7,964 bases of DNA from CADAWZ01 sp045114665 (GTDB lineage Bacteria > Vulcanimicrobiota > CADAWZ01): NCBI GenBank assembly GCA_045114665.1, contig JBGUKW010000300.1, positions 1-7,964 on the forward strand. The letters are read 5' to 3'. The position numbers and the translations under genes are program-made. Positions within the stretch are counted from its first letter, which is position 1. Each line of letters opens with the position of its first letter. Under the pieces are notes generated by a model. That model saw only the letters and a program-made list of their open reading frames with translations. It was not told the DNA's origin and searched no databases. Shown one piece after another: positions 1 to 6,147 of this stretch.

Positions 1-38
1 TACACTAAGTCAAGATAAAAAATTTTAATCTTTTTATA

Positions 39-67
39 TTGCATAAAAAAGAAAAAAACTGTATAAT
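39..67 (+). promoter_or_regulatory. Candidate sigma-70 promoter upstream of the coiled-coil/membrane gene pair
   Basis: TTGCAT at 39-44 and TATAAT at 62-67 are separated by exactly 17 bases, a good match to a vegetative promoter. It would start transcription near 74 and leave a leader of about 135 bases before the ATG at 211. The surrounding DNA is very AT-rich, so a chance match is possible. A second cluster of TATAAT boxes lies at 157-176 and could serve instead. Confidence 0.4.
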
Positions 68-130
68 AAAAATAGCAAGAGAGAATAGAAAAAAACAAGA
101 TTTACATTCCCTTTAAAATATTTTTTAAAA

Positions 131-176
131 TGACAGTTTCTGTCATAATCAATGTGTATAATATAATATATATAAT
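131..176 (+). promoter_or_regulatory. Dyad TGACAG-TTT-CTGTCA next to stacked -10 boxes
   Basis: A perfect inverted repeat with 6-base arms and a 3-base centre lies at 131-145. It is followed by TATAAT at 157-162, 162-167 and 171-176. The right arm CTGTCA (140-145) lies 16 bases before the second TATAAT and could act as a weak -35, so a protein bound to the dyad would cover the promoter. This is the usual layout for a repressor operator. The binding protein is unknown, and the arms are short enough to arise by chance. Confidence 0.35.
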
Positions 177-210
177 AAATAAAAAATTGAAGGGAATAAT
201 TATAAAAAAA

Positions 211-555
211 ATGTTTTACATTCAACAACAAAAATTAAATGAGAAAATAAATATTTTGACAAAACAAGCCAAAATTTATAAAAAACAGGCAGATAAAAAT
301 TGGGATAAAAGCAAAAAAAAGAATGACACAAAATATAAAATTCGTGCTGAAAAAGAATATTATATTTCTAAAAAACTTCAAAAACAGTCTGAAAAATTGC
401 AAGATGCACTCGATGAATTGGAAATGGACGAAATGAACAAACAGTTAAAAATTATCGAAAAAGATATAGAGCAACTTGACGAGCTGTTAAAAGAAATGGA
501 AGAGTACGAAAAAGCCGAAAAGGCTGAGGGAGCAAAAGAAGCAGAAGAGATATAA
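211..555 (+). CDS. Small Lys/Glu-rich coiled-coil protein, unrecognised
   Basis: The product is a 114-residue hydrophilic protein without cysteine, signal peptide or membrane segment. It is almost entirely heptad-like helix: Lys/Gln-rich at residues 1-65, acidic from about 66 onward, ending in repeated Glu-Ala-Lys steps. A long coiled coil is the only structural prediction that can be supported. The start is placed at ATG 211. The frame is open upstream to an ATG at 130, but that stretch overlaps the dyad and TATAAT boxes and has unprotein-like composition. The ribosome site is weak: AGGG at 191-194 lies 16 bases upstream. The next gene begins 15 bases after the stop, so the two are probably co-transcribed. 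No family was recognised; a structural, scaffold or phage-derived role cannot be told apart. Confidence 0.6.
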   Translation: MFYIQQQKLNEKINILTKQAKIYKKQADKNWDKSKKKNDTKYKIRAEKEYYISKKLQKQSEKLQDALDELEMDEMNKQLKIIEKDIEQLDELLKEMEEYEKAEKAEGAKEAEEI

Positions 556-570
556 AAGAAGGGGGAAACA

Positions 571-840
571 ATGGGAAATTTTTTTATAAAATTACAATTT
601 CAAATAATTAATTTATATTCAGATATACGATTCGCCATTGATATGGCAAAATTACAAATATTAAAATTTATATTTACAATGTTTGGAGTATTCTTACAAA
701 AGGATACTCTAACACAACTAATTATTGTTAATGCAATAGTCGATCCAATTTGTTTTTTATTATCTCCAACAATGGGAATGGTCTATTGCGTAGTAGTTGT
801 AAATGCTTTCCTTATTTATTTAGACTATGTCTTGGAATGA
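571..840 (+). CDS. Small hydrophobic membrane protein, unrecognised
   Basis: The product has 89 residues. A short amphipathic N-terminus is followed by hydrophobic stretches at about residues 27-43 and 48-62 and a strongly hydrophobic stretch at 68-87, so two or three membrane passes are likely. There is no lipobox and no obvious catalytic motif. ATG 571 is preceded by a strong purine-rich site, AAGGGGG at 559-565, with normal spacing. It directly follows the coiled-coil gene and may form a small membrane module with it. Size and topology would allow a holin-like or small anchoring protein, but nothing in the sequence proves either. Confidence 0.6.
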   Translation: MGNFFIKLQFQIINLYSDIRFAIDMAKLQILKFIFTMFGVFLQKDTLTQLIIVNAIVDPICFLLSPTMGMVYCVVVVNAFLIYLDYVLE

Positions 841-903
841 TGACTGGCACGAGTAAAATTATTTTGTAAGTAAAAAATATTGTAAAATCTGCCCAAGAAA
901 GCC

Positions 904-1046
904 ACTATTTAGGAGCGATGTCATTGCGAGGGAGCTCAGAAAATAGTTAAAAACTCTGACGAGTTTTTAAAAAATCAGCCCCACAAATGTTCTTACTCCA
1001 ACTTTTTGGGGAGAGAACAAAAGGAGGGAGCGACCGTGGCAATCTC
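904..1046. repeat. GC-richer hairpin-forming intergenic repeat, apparently interrupted
   Basis: The block stands out from its AT-rich flanks (line 901-960 is about 43% GC). Its ends read GTCATTGCGAGGGAGC (920-935) and GACCGTGGCAATCTC (1032-1046). Together they match the type of short interspersed repeat (…CATTGCGAG…GGCAATCTC) seen in many bacterial genomes. The octamer GAGGGAGC occurs at 928-935 and again at 1024-1031, bracketing 88 bases. Three hairpins can be drawn: ACTATTT/AAATAGT (904-910 with 941-947); a perfect 10-bp stem with loop TGAC (947-956 with 961-970); and a 12-position stem with one A·A mismatch and two G·T wobbles (988-999 with 1008-1019). No ORF is supported here. The family assignment is from memory, not from a search. 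Confidence 0.55.
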
Positions 1047-1125
1047 AACCGCTTAATTTAAATTTAGTAATTTATAATAAAGAAAATAATAAACTTCTAA
1101 AAATTTATTTTAGGAGGATTAAAAA

Positions 1126-1266
1126 ATGCAAAAATTACCTATAGGTATTCAAACATTTGAAAAAATTCGTCTAAAGAATTACCTTTATGTTGACAAAACA
1201 AAACAGATTTTAAGTTTAATCGAAAATGGAGAATGTTATTTTCTTTGTCTTAGCAAGTTGAAGTAA
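1126..1266 (+). pseudogene. N-terminal stub of an AAA-ATPase_like/PD-(D/E)XK family protein (plus-strand copy)
   Basis: A 46-residue reading frame starts at ATG 1126 behind a textbook ribosome site (AGGAGG, 1112-1117). It begins MQKLPIGIQTFEKIR, continues with YLYVDKTK and reaches ENGECYFL. This is the start typical of the large multicopy family annotated as ATP-binding protein/AAA-ATPase_like with a C-terminal PD-(D/E)XK domain (full length about 500-600 residues). At the point where the family continues with a Walker-A region of the kind SRPRRFGKS, this copy reads CLSKLK and stops. It therefore has no nucleotide-binding site and should be non-functional. The sequence after the break is the antisense of a second, oppositely oriented stub, so the truncation is a rearrangement and not a simple nonsense mutation. 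Confidence 0.75.
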
Positions 1267-1350
1267 TATTTCTGTTTTATCAACATATAAATACTCATCA
1301 TTCTCTCGAATACTTTCAAAATCTTGCATTCCTATTGGTAGTTCTCGCAT
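1216..1350 (-). pseudogene. N-terminal stub of an AAA-ATPase_like/PD-(D/E)XK family protein (minus-strand copy)
   Basis: On the minus strand, ATG at 1348-1350 follows a strong ribosome site (AGGAGG at about 1361-1367, 10 bases away). It opens a 44-residue frame starting MRELPIGMQDFESIR, then YLYVDKTEILLQLAKTKK, then ITFSIFD and stop. It is a paralogue of the plus-strand stub and breaks off at the equivalent place, just before the expected Walker A. The two frames converge and overlap at 1216-1266. A perfect consensus promoter at 1438-1466 still points into this stub, so it may be transcribed although the product cannot bind ATP. The frame is short but matches the family start closely, including family-typical spacing to the VDKT motif. 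Confidence 0.72.
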
Positions 1351-1401
1351 ATATATTTTATCCTCCTAAACTCCCTTCCCCATTTGTGATGCTTTAGGGC
1401 T

Positions 1402-1430
1402 GTGAAAAAATTAAAAAGCTAATGTTTCAC
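1402..1430. other. Hairpin at the 5' end of the minus-strand stub transcript
   Basis: GTGAAA (1402-1407) pairs with TTTCAC (1425-1430). Inside it ATTA (1410-1413) pairs with TAAT (1420-1423), leaving loop AAAAGC. On the minus strand this sits exactly at the predicted transcript start of the promoter at 1438-1466. On the + strand it is followed by TATTTTTATT, so it could also end transcripts coming from the plus-strand stub. Both readings are inference. Confidence 0.35.
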
Positions 1431-1437
1431 TATTTTT

Positions 1438-1466
1438 ATTATAAAACCCAGTACAAAAAATGTCAA
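1438..1466 (-). promoter_or_regulatory. Consensus sigma-70 promoter (TTGACA-N17-TATAAT)
   Basis: On the minus strand TTGACA (complement of 1461-1466) and TATAAT (complement of 1438-1443) are exactly 17 bases apart, a perfect match to the vegetative consensus. Transcription would start near 1431 and read through the minus-strand AAA-ATPase stub. It lies just after the 3' end of the ABC ATPase gene. It shares AATTGACAT and GTTTTATAATAAAAA with the promoter of the transporter operon at 7221-7249. Confidence 0.7.
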
Positions 1467-1486
1467 TTATTGCCAAGAAACTCGCT

Positions 1487-2242
1487 CTATTTTACTGCCT
1501 CTATCAACTCTCTTGTATAATCTTTTTTAGGTGAATAAAAGACATCTTCTTTTGTTCCAAATTCAATTTGACTTCCCTTTTTCATAACCAAAACATAATC
1601 AGCCATATAATAAGCAACTCCCAAATGATGTGTTACAATAACTATTGAAAGGTTATTTTCTTTTCTCAAATTCATCAACTCTTCAACAACACTTAGTTGA
1701 GTTACAATATCAAGTGCAGATGTCGGCTCATCTGCAAGTAAAAGTTTTGGATTTAAAATCATTGCAGACAAAATACCTACTCTCTGCCCCATTCCACCAC
1801 TTAATTTTAAAGGATATTGTTCCAAAACAGATTCATCGAGATTTATTTTCTTCATTATTTTTTTTGCATTTTCCAAAAATTCGTCATAAGAACACTTTTT
1901 ATGCTCTTTTACTGCCTCATATATCTGATCTCCTACATTGCGAATTGGACAAAAAGAATCAGTGGCATTTTGAAAAATCATACCAATGGAAGAACCTGCT
2001 AATTTCCTTCTCTCTTTTTCATCAAGAAATGTAATATTATTATCATTATAAAATATCTCACCAGAAGATATTTTACCACAGGAAGGAAGCAATCCAGCAA
2101 TCGCTTTCAAAATTGTTGATTTACCACTTCCACTTTCTCCAACAATGGCTAAAATCTTACCATTAGGCAAATCAAAATTTATATCTTTTACAACTTCTTT
2201 TTTATTATATTCTATTGATAAATTATTTACAGATAATATCAT
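1487..2242 (-). CDS. ABC transporter ATP-binding protein, NikD/DppD type
   Basis: The product is a 251-residue cytoplasmic nucleotide-binding subunit that would power a peptide/nickel class importer. All core motifs are intact: Walker A GESGSGKS (35-42), Q-loop Gln91, signature LSGGMGQR (147-154), Walker B LLLADEP (167-173) and the switch His205 in VTHH. The length is close to NikD and lacks the longer C-terminal oligopeptide-transporter extension of many DppD proteins. The two permeases and the binding protein lie upstream on the same strand, but an unrelated lipoprotein gene and two terminator-like hairpins intervene. No Shine-Dalgarno sequence and no convincing promoter are visible before ATG 2242. 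No second ATPase (NikE/DppF) is present in the window, which is unusual for this class. The family call is sure; the substrate is not. Confidence 0.9.
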   Translation of the reverse strand: MILSVNNLSIEYNKKEVVKDINFDLPNGKILAIVGESGSGKSTILKAIAGLLPSCGKISSGEIFYNDNNITFLDEKERRKLAGSSIGMIFQNATDSFCPIRNVGDQIYEAVKEHKKCSYDEFLENAKKIMKKINLDESVLEQYPLKLSGGMGQRVGILSAMILNPKLLLADEPTSALDIVTQLSVVEELMNLRKENNLSIVIVTHHLGVAYYMADYVLVMKKGSQIEFGTKEDVFYSPKKDYTRELIEAVK

Positions 2243-2340
2243 TTGTTTAAATTTTTAACAGATTATCGAATTAATAAAATAATATTTTTATTTCAAACAT
2301 AAAAATAAAATCCTGCTTAAAGTTAGTATAAAGCAAAATA

Positions 2341-2363
2341 AAAATAGCCTTTGCAGATTTTTA
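2341..2363 (-). terminator. Possible weak terminator after the Big2/DUF6273 lipoprotein gene
   Basis: AAAAAT plus GC on one side (2341-2349) pairs with GC plus ATTTTT on the other (2354-2363) around loop CTTT. T-rich tracts follow on either strand, so it could work in both directions. The stem is AT-rich with a small internal loop, so it is probably weak and may let transcription pass into the ATPase gene. Confidence 0.35.
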
Positions 2364-2400
2364 TTTTATCCACAAAGACTAAAAAAATTAAAATTTATGA

Positions 2401-3603
2401 TTAAAGATTTATCCACAAAGCGGGACGAACACCATACGTATTGTATACATCATAGTAGGCGATGTACCCATCATAGCCAACAGCAAATACACTAACATAA
2501 TTAGGCATAACAGAAGTACGCAACCAATAGTTAGCACAACCATTCCGAACAGAACATCTTTCACCTGCATAAGGTGTAGGCTCACATCTTCTCTCTTCAT
2601 TAGAAGTAAAATATTGATTTATCTCACCATTATTATAATCACCAGCCAATAAAAATACATTATAAGTGCCACCTTCTGAATCTACATCTGCCAATGGAGT
2701 TGAATATATAAAGCTCTTCTCTGCTTTATTAAATGCTGTATTATAAAAATAACCATTTAACCATTTACACATATCACTATTAGCCCAACTATATCTATAA
2801 CCAGAAGGAGAATAATCAATATGATGACCATCCAATACATACTTTGATATTACCAATACACGATTATTTTCTTCATCTTTATCCAATACTTGCCATGTTA
2901 CAGGTTTAAATTCACCATCTACTTCATAAAAATAACTTCCAAAATCTATCTCACTACCTTTTGTAGCTCCTACAAATGGATTTGATATTACATCTACTGT
3001 AAATGTTGTACTACCTGCATTTTCAAGAGAAACTGTTACAGATGTACTTCCTTCACTAACTCCAGTAATTGTACCTTTATCAACTGTAGCTATAGATTCA
3101 TCATCTACTGTATAAGTAACTGAATCTGTAACATCTACATCTTCCAAAGTTACTGCTACTGTACTTTCACCACCTACTGCAACTGACACTTTTTCTTTAG
3201 ATACTTTAAGGGCAAATACTTCACCACCATCTTCAGTAACATATACTACAAAACTAACACTCTCTGCATTTGCAAGAGATACTTCTACTGTAGTAATTCC
3301 TGCACCTAAACCTGTAATTTTACCATTCTCAACTGTCGCAACAGTCTCATCAGATACTGTAAATGTTACCTGTGAAGTAACATCTTCATCATTTAATGTT
3401 ACTGTTACTGAATCCTCACCACCAACAAGAACAGAAACAAGAGATTTTGAAACTTTCAAAACATTTACATTACTTTGTTCTTCTTGATTGGAAATAGGTA
3501 TATAAGAATAAGCTGTATCCGTTTTATGACTGCCACAAGCAGTAGTTATTATTGCAATTAAAAAAAGACATAGTGTCAAAAAAATAATTTTTTTCTTAAA
3601 CAT
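2401..3603 (-). CDS. Surface lipoprotein with two tandem Big2 (Ig-like) domains and a C-terminal DUF6273 domain
   Basis: The product has 400 residues and starts at ATG 3603 behind AAGGGGG. Residues 1-22 are a lipoprotein signal peptide ending ITTAC, with Cys23 the predicted lipidated residue. After a short linker, two bacterial Ig-like (Big2) repeats occupy about 49-122 and 131-205. They are about 60% identical by eye, each with VGGE…VTVTL, an ATV turn and a G-rich ITG step, and look like a recent domain duplication. Residues about 215-400 match the DUF6273 pattern: IDFGSYFYE, PVTWQVLDKDE, the CKWLNG segment, a YWLRTS segment and a terminal YGVRPALWINL. The function of DUF6273 is not established; the layout suggests a binding head displayed on an Ig-like stalk. 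The gene separates the transporter's binding-protein gene from its ATPase gene and has no evident functional link to them. Confidence 0.85.
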   Translation of the reverse strand: MFKKKIIFLTLCLFLIAIITTACGSHKTDTAYSYIPISNQEEQSNVNVLKVSKSLVSVLVGGEDSVTVTLNDEDVTSQVTFTVSDETVATVENGKITGLGAGITTVEVSLANAESVSFVVYVTEDGGEVFALKVSKEKVSVAVGGESTVAVTLEDVDVTDSVTYTVDDESIATVDKGTITGVSEGSTSVTVSLENAGSTTFTVDVISNPFVGATKGSEIDFGSYFYEVDGEFKPVTWQVLDKDEENNRVLVISKYVLDGHHIDYSPSGYRYSWANSDMCKWLNGYFYNTAFNKAEKSFIYSTPLADVDSEGGTYNVFLLAGDYNNGEINQYFTSNEERRCEPTPYAGERCSVRNGCANYWLRTSVMPNYVSVFAVGYDGYIAYYDVYNTYGVRPALWINL

Positions 3604-3642
3604 ATTTCCCCCTTATATTTTTATATTACATATATTTTATAT

Positions 3643-3689
3643 TGTGCGGAAATTCTCCAATAATAAAAAAAAAGGAGAATTTCCGCACA
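3643..3689. repeat. Perfect 16-bp inverted repeat with an A/T-only loop
   Basis: TGTGCGGAAATTCTCC at 3643-3658 and its exact reverse complement at 3674-3689 flank a 15-base loop. The loop contains nine consecutive A on the + strand (T on the minus strand). It lies upstream of the lipoprotein gene and downstream of the binding-protein terminator. The stem is far more stable than expected in this AT-rich gap. It lacks a T-run after the stem in either direction, so it is not a standard terminator. In the lipoprotein leader it could act as a 5' stabilising or attenuating hairpin. Confidence 0.6.
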
Positions 3690-3707
3690 TGAAATTTTTT
3701 AAATATT

Positions 3708-3736
3708 ATGTTAACAATTTATTAATATAATAGCAA
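3708..3736 (-). promoter_or_regulatory. Weak candidate promoter for the lipoprotein gene
   Basis: On the minus strand TTGCTA (complement of 3731-3736) lies 17 bases before TAACAT (complement of 3708-3713). Each matches the consensus hexamer at four positions. A start near 3700 would put the long inverted repeat at the beginning of the leader. Given the local AT content this is only a candidate. Confidence 0.25.
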
Positions 3737-3756
3737 CATTATTAACATTTTTAGAG

Positions 3757-3793
3757 ACAAAAAAAGAGATTTTACAGAAAATCCCGTAAAATC
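3757..3793 (-). terminator. Rho-independent terminator of the permease/binding-protein operon
   Basis: Reading the minus strand, GATTTTAC (3793-3786) and GTAAAATC (3775-3768) form a perfect 8-bp stem around a 10-base loop. It is followed by TCTTTTTTTGTC. It begins 35 bases after the stop of the binding-protein gene. This suggests that the two permeases and the binding protein form a closed transcription unit and that the lipoprotein and ATPase genes downstream need read-through or their own promoters. Confidence 0.7.
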
Positions 3794-3827
3794 CCAAATT
3801 TATTCTTCTTTCCTATTTGAAATATAA

Positions 3828-5372
3828 TCATTTTTTTTCAATATCGGCTCTAATTTCATAATAATCCGAAGGGTGAGCATAAAAACCTTTGACATTAGAT
3901 TTAATAACAAAAGACATTTTCAAATGTGATACATAAATCAACGCACAGTCATCTAAAATTTCCTGTGTCATTTTTATGGCAATTTCAGAACGCTTTTTAT
4001 GGTCAAATGTATTGTGAAGTTCTTTTTCTAATTTTGCAATTTTTGGGCTGTCATAAAATCCATTATTTCCAACAACTCCTTTAATTATACTGGTTGTAAA
4101 ATAATATTCAGGATCGCCAGTGGGAGCAGTTACAAGAGAACTTGCAAAAATATCATATTTTCCACTTTTCAGAAAACTTTTATAATTATCTGTTGCATTT
4201 ACATTTACTTTGATTCCAATTTTTTTTAAAGTATCCTGTGTATATTCAGCCAATAAAGGCAATTCTTGGCGTGATGTATATGTCAAATAATCCAATTCAA
4301 GATTTTTGCCATTTTTATCAACATAACCATCGTTATTTGAATCAATCCAACCAGATTTTTTAAGTAATTCCCTTGATTCTTCCAAATTGTAAGAAACAGC
4401 ACTTACAAAATTATCTCCATAGGAAAAATTTTTAGGAAAAGGGCCAACAGCAGGAGAACCATTCCCATTTAAAAGAACTTTTGTAAAATTTTCTTTATCA
4501 ATCGCTTTTGAAATAGCTTTTCTAATATTTAAATCCTGTAATTCAGAATTTTTAAAATTAAAAGCTATCTGATAAATTCTCGATGTTTCTGCAGAAATAA
4601 TTTTAAATCTATCTGTTCCAACTGTAAAAAGCCCTAAAGTCAGATAAGGAATCCCCTGTGCAATATCAAATTCACCATTTTGCATTGCCGTTGTCAGCAT
4701 ATCGCCATCGCTAATGCCTTTTACAATTATTTTATCCAATTTTGGCTTTATATCGTCCCAATAATTGTTATTTTTTACGAGTTCAACTTCTCTATCTGTA
4801 ACTTTAACAGCCACATACGGACCAGTACCAATCACAATTCCGTCTTTTTCTTCCTCTTCAATGTCAATAATAACACCATACGGATCAGATAGATAATTGA
4901 TCAAAGCAGGCACTTTTTCATAAGATTTAATAATCAAAAAGTTATCATCTGAAGTAATAGATTTTATTTTCAAATCATTTGAGGCTCTCTCGTGTTTTTC
5001 TATTAAATCATCAAAACATCTCTTTATAGCTTCAGCCGTAAGTTTTTTGCCATTTGAAAAACAAACATTTTCTTTTATCTTTATTTTAACAGTATAATCA
5101 TCGAGGTATTCAAAATCTTTAGCAATCCACGGCTCTAATTCCATTTTATCATTAAATTTAAAAAGTGTCTCACCTATTCCATATCTAATAGCAGTCCAAC
5201 CATAATAAGATTTATGTGGATTCGTTCCTGTATTTTCCATAGAAACCCCATAGTCCATTGTTCCATAAATCAATGTTTTATTGTCGATTGTCTGCTGTTT
5301 ATGGCAAGCAGATAAACAGGCTATTATCAAAAATATTAAGATAAAAATTTTATTTTTTTGGATCGAGAACAT
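3828..5372 (-). CDS. ABC transporter substrate-binding lipoprotein, peptide/nickel family 5
   Basis: The product has 514 residues from ATG 5372. Residues 1-22 are a lipoprotein signal with lipobox LSAC, so Cys23 should anchor the protein outside the inner membrane. The mature part shows the pattern of SBP_bac_5 (DppA/OppA/NikA) proteins: NPHKSYYGW near 51, GETLFKF near 67, LEPWIAKDFE, CFSNGKKLTAEAIKRCFD near 104-121, GTGPYVAV near 182, and the AISKAIDKENF segment. A TTG six codons upstream (5390) would also keep the frame open, but ATG gives a normal signal peptide. The gene overlaps the upstream permease by 23 bases, implying translational coupling. The ligand could be a peptide, nickel or a metal-opine complex; the visible sequence does not decide. 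Confidence 0.88.
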   Translation of the reverse strand: MFSIQKNKIFILIFLIIACLSACHKQQTIDNKTLIYGTMDYGVSMENTGTNPHKSYYGWTAIRYGIGETLFKFNDKMELEPWIAKDFEYLDDYTVKIKIKENVCFSNGKKLTAEAIKRCFDDLIEKHERASNDLKIKSITSDDNFLIIKSYEKVPALINYLSDPYGVIIDIEEEEKDGIVIGTGPYVAVKVTDREVELVKNNNYWDDIKPKLDKIIVKGISDGDMLTTAMQNGEFDIAQGIPYLTLGLFTVGTDRFKIISAETSRIYQIAFNFKNSELQDLNIRKAISKAIDKENFTKVLLNGNGSPAVGPFPKNFSYGDNFVSAVSYNLEESRELLKKSGWIDSNNDGYVDKNGKNLELDYLTYTSRQELPLLAEYTQDTLKKIGIKVNVNATDNYKSFLKSGKYDIFASSLVTAPTGDPEYYFTTSIIKGVVGNNGFYDSPKIAKLEKELHNTFDHKKRSEIAIKMTQEILDDCALIYVSHLKMSFVIKSNVKGFYAHPSDYYEIRADIEKK

Positions 5373-6147
5373 CACGAAGTTTATCCCCAAGCAAATTAAA
5401 TATTACAACTGTAAAAAAAATAGCAAATCCTGGTGATAATATCACCCAAGGAGCAGTTTGCAACATCGATCGTCCATTGTTCATCATTGCTCCCCATTCT
5501 GCTGTGGGAGGCATTGCCCCAAGACCTAAAAAAGAAAGACCTGCAAGCTCCATAATTATCGTTCCAAGATCGAGAGTTGCTGTTACAAATATAGTCCCTG
5601 CAATATTTGGTAAAATGTGATTCCAAATCATTGCAAAAGTCCCTGTACCAGCCATTTTAGCTGATTGAATATAAGGCATAGAACGAATTGTCAAAGTCAA
5701 ACCACGAGAAAGCCTTGCATATTTTGGCCAAGCTATAATTGCAAGTGCAATTCCTGCATTTAAAAGCCCTCCGCCCAAGATTCCAGAAACTGCAATGGCA
5801 AAAACCATTTGAGGAAAAGCCAAAAATACATCAGAAATTCTCATCAAAATATTGTCTATAATTCCGCCTTTATATCCACAAATAGTTCCGATAAAAGTGC
5901 CAAAAATTGTTATAACAAAAAGCAAAACAAGAGAAGTGCAAATAGTAGTTTGTGAACCTATTATAATTCGTGAAAAAATATCTCTTCCATATCTATCTGT
6001 TCCCAAAATATTTTGAACATTAGGAGGTTTCAGAGCATTTGTCAAATCTTGTGAATAAGGATCATAAGGTGTTAAAAAAGGGGCAAAAATTGCAATTAAA
6101 ATTAAAATAATAGCTAAAGCCAAGTAAGGAATTAAAGGAGATTTCAT
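5350..6147 (-). CDS. ABC transporter permease, NikC/DppC type
   Basis: The product is a 265-residue inner-membrane permease that forms one half of the translocation channel. It has an N-terminal membrane helix (about 7-24), the family hallmark ILGTDRYGRDIFSR (47-60), and about five further hydrophobic segments. The cytoplasmic EAA-type loop (about 159-182, PYIQSAKMAGTGTF… to ILPN) docks on the ATPase. LSFLGLG lies at 204-210, and the typical LGDKLRDVLDPK end at 253-264. Its length is normal for the family. The start ATG overlaps the stop of the upstream permease in an ATGA, and AGGAGG lies within the end of that gene just before it, so translation is coupled. Its 3' end overlaps the binding-protein gene. 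Confidence 0.92.
   Translation of the reverse strand: MKSPLIPYLALAIILILIAIFAPFLTPYDPYSQDLTNALKPPNVQNILGTDRYGRDIFSRIIIGSQTTICTSLVLLFVITIFGTFIGTICGYKGGIIDNILMRISDVFLAFPQMVFAIAVSGILGGGLLNAGIALAIIAWPKYARLSRGLTLTIRSMPYIQSAKMAGTGTFAMIWNHILPNIAGTIFVTATLDLGTIIMELAGLSFLGLGAMPPTAEWGAMMNNGRSMLQTAPWVILSPGFAIFFTVVIFNLLGDKLRDVLDPKK

Noticed and set aside
34..231. Minus-strand 65-residue frame at the left edge
   Set aside because: It is a Phe/Tyr/Leu-rich translation of AT-rich promoter DNA, lacks a ribosome site and overlaps the start of the coiled-coil gene.
1645..2034. Plus-strand frames (129 and 61 residues) opposite the ABC ATPase
   Set aside because: They are antisense to a gene with all ABC motifs intact, have no ribosome site and no family resemblance.
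2262..2296. TTGAAA/GATAAT pair before the ABC ATPase gene as a promoter
   Set aside because: The spacing is 23 bases, too long for a sigma-70 promoter.
2409..2600. Minus-strand 63-residue frame inside the lipoprotein gene
   Set aside because: It is an alternative frame of the conserved DUF6273 end with no independent start signal.
4680..4892. Plus-strand 70-residue frame within the binding-protein gene
   Set aside because: It is antisense to a well-supported family 5 binding protein.
5373..5390. TTG start at 5390 for the binding protein
   Set aside because: No ribosome site precedes it, and it would add six residues before an otherwise normal lipoprotein signal peptide; ATG 5372 is preferred.
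5396..5626. Minus-strand 76-residue frame inside the NikC-type permease
   Set aside because: It overlaps the conserved EAA-to-C-terminus part of the permease in another frame.
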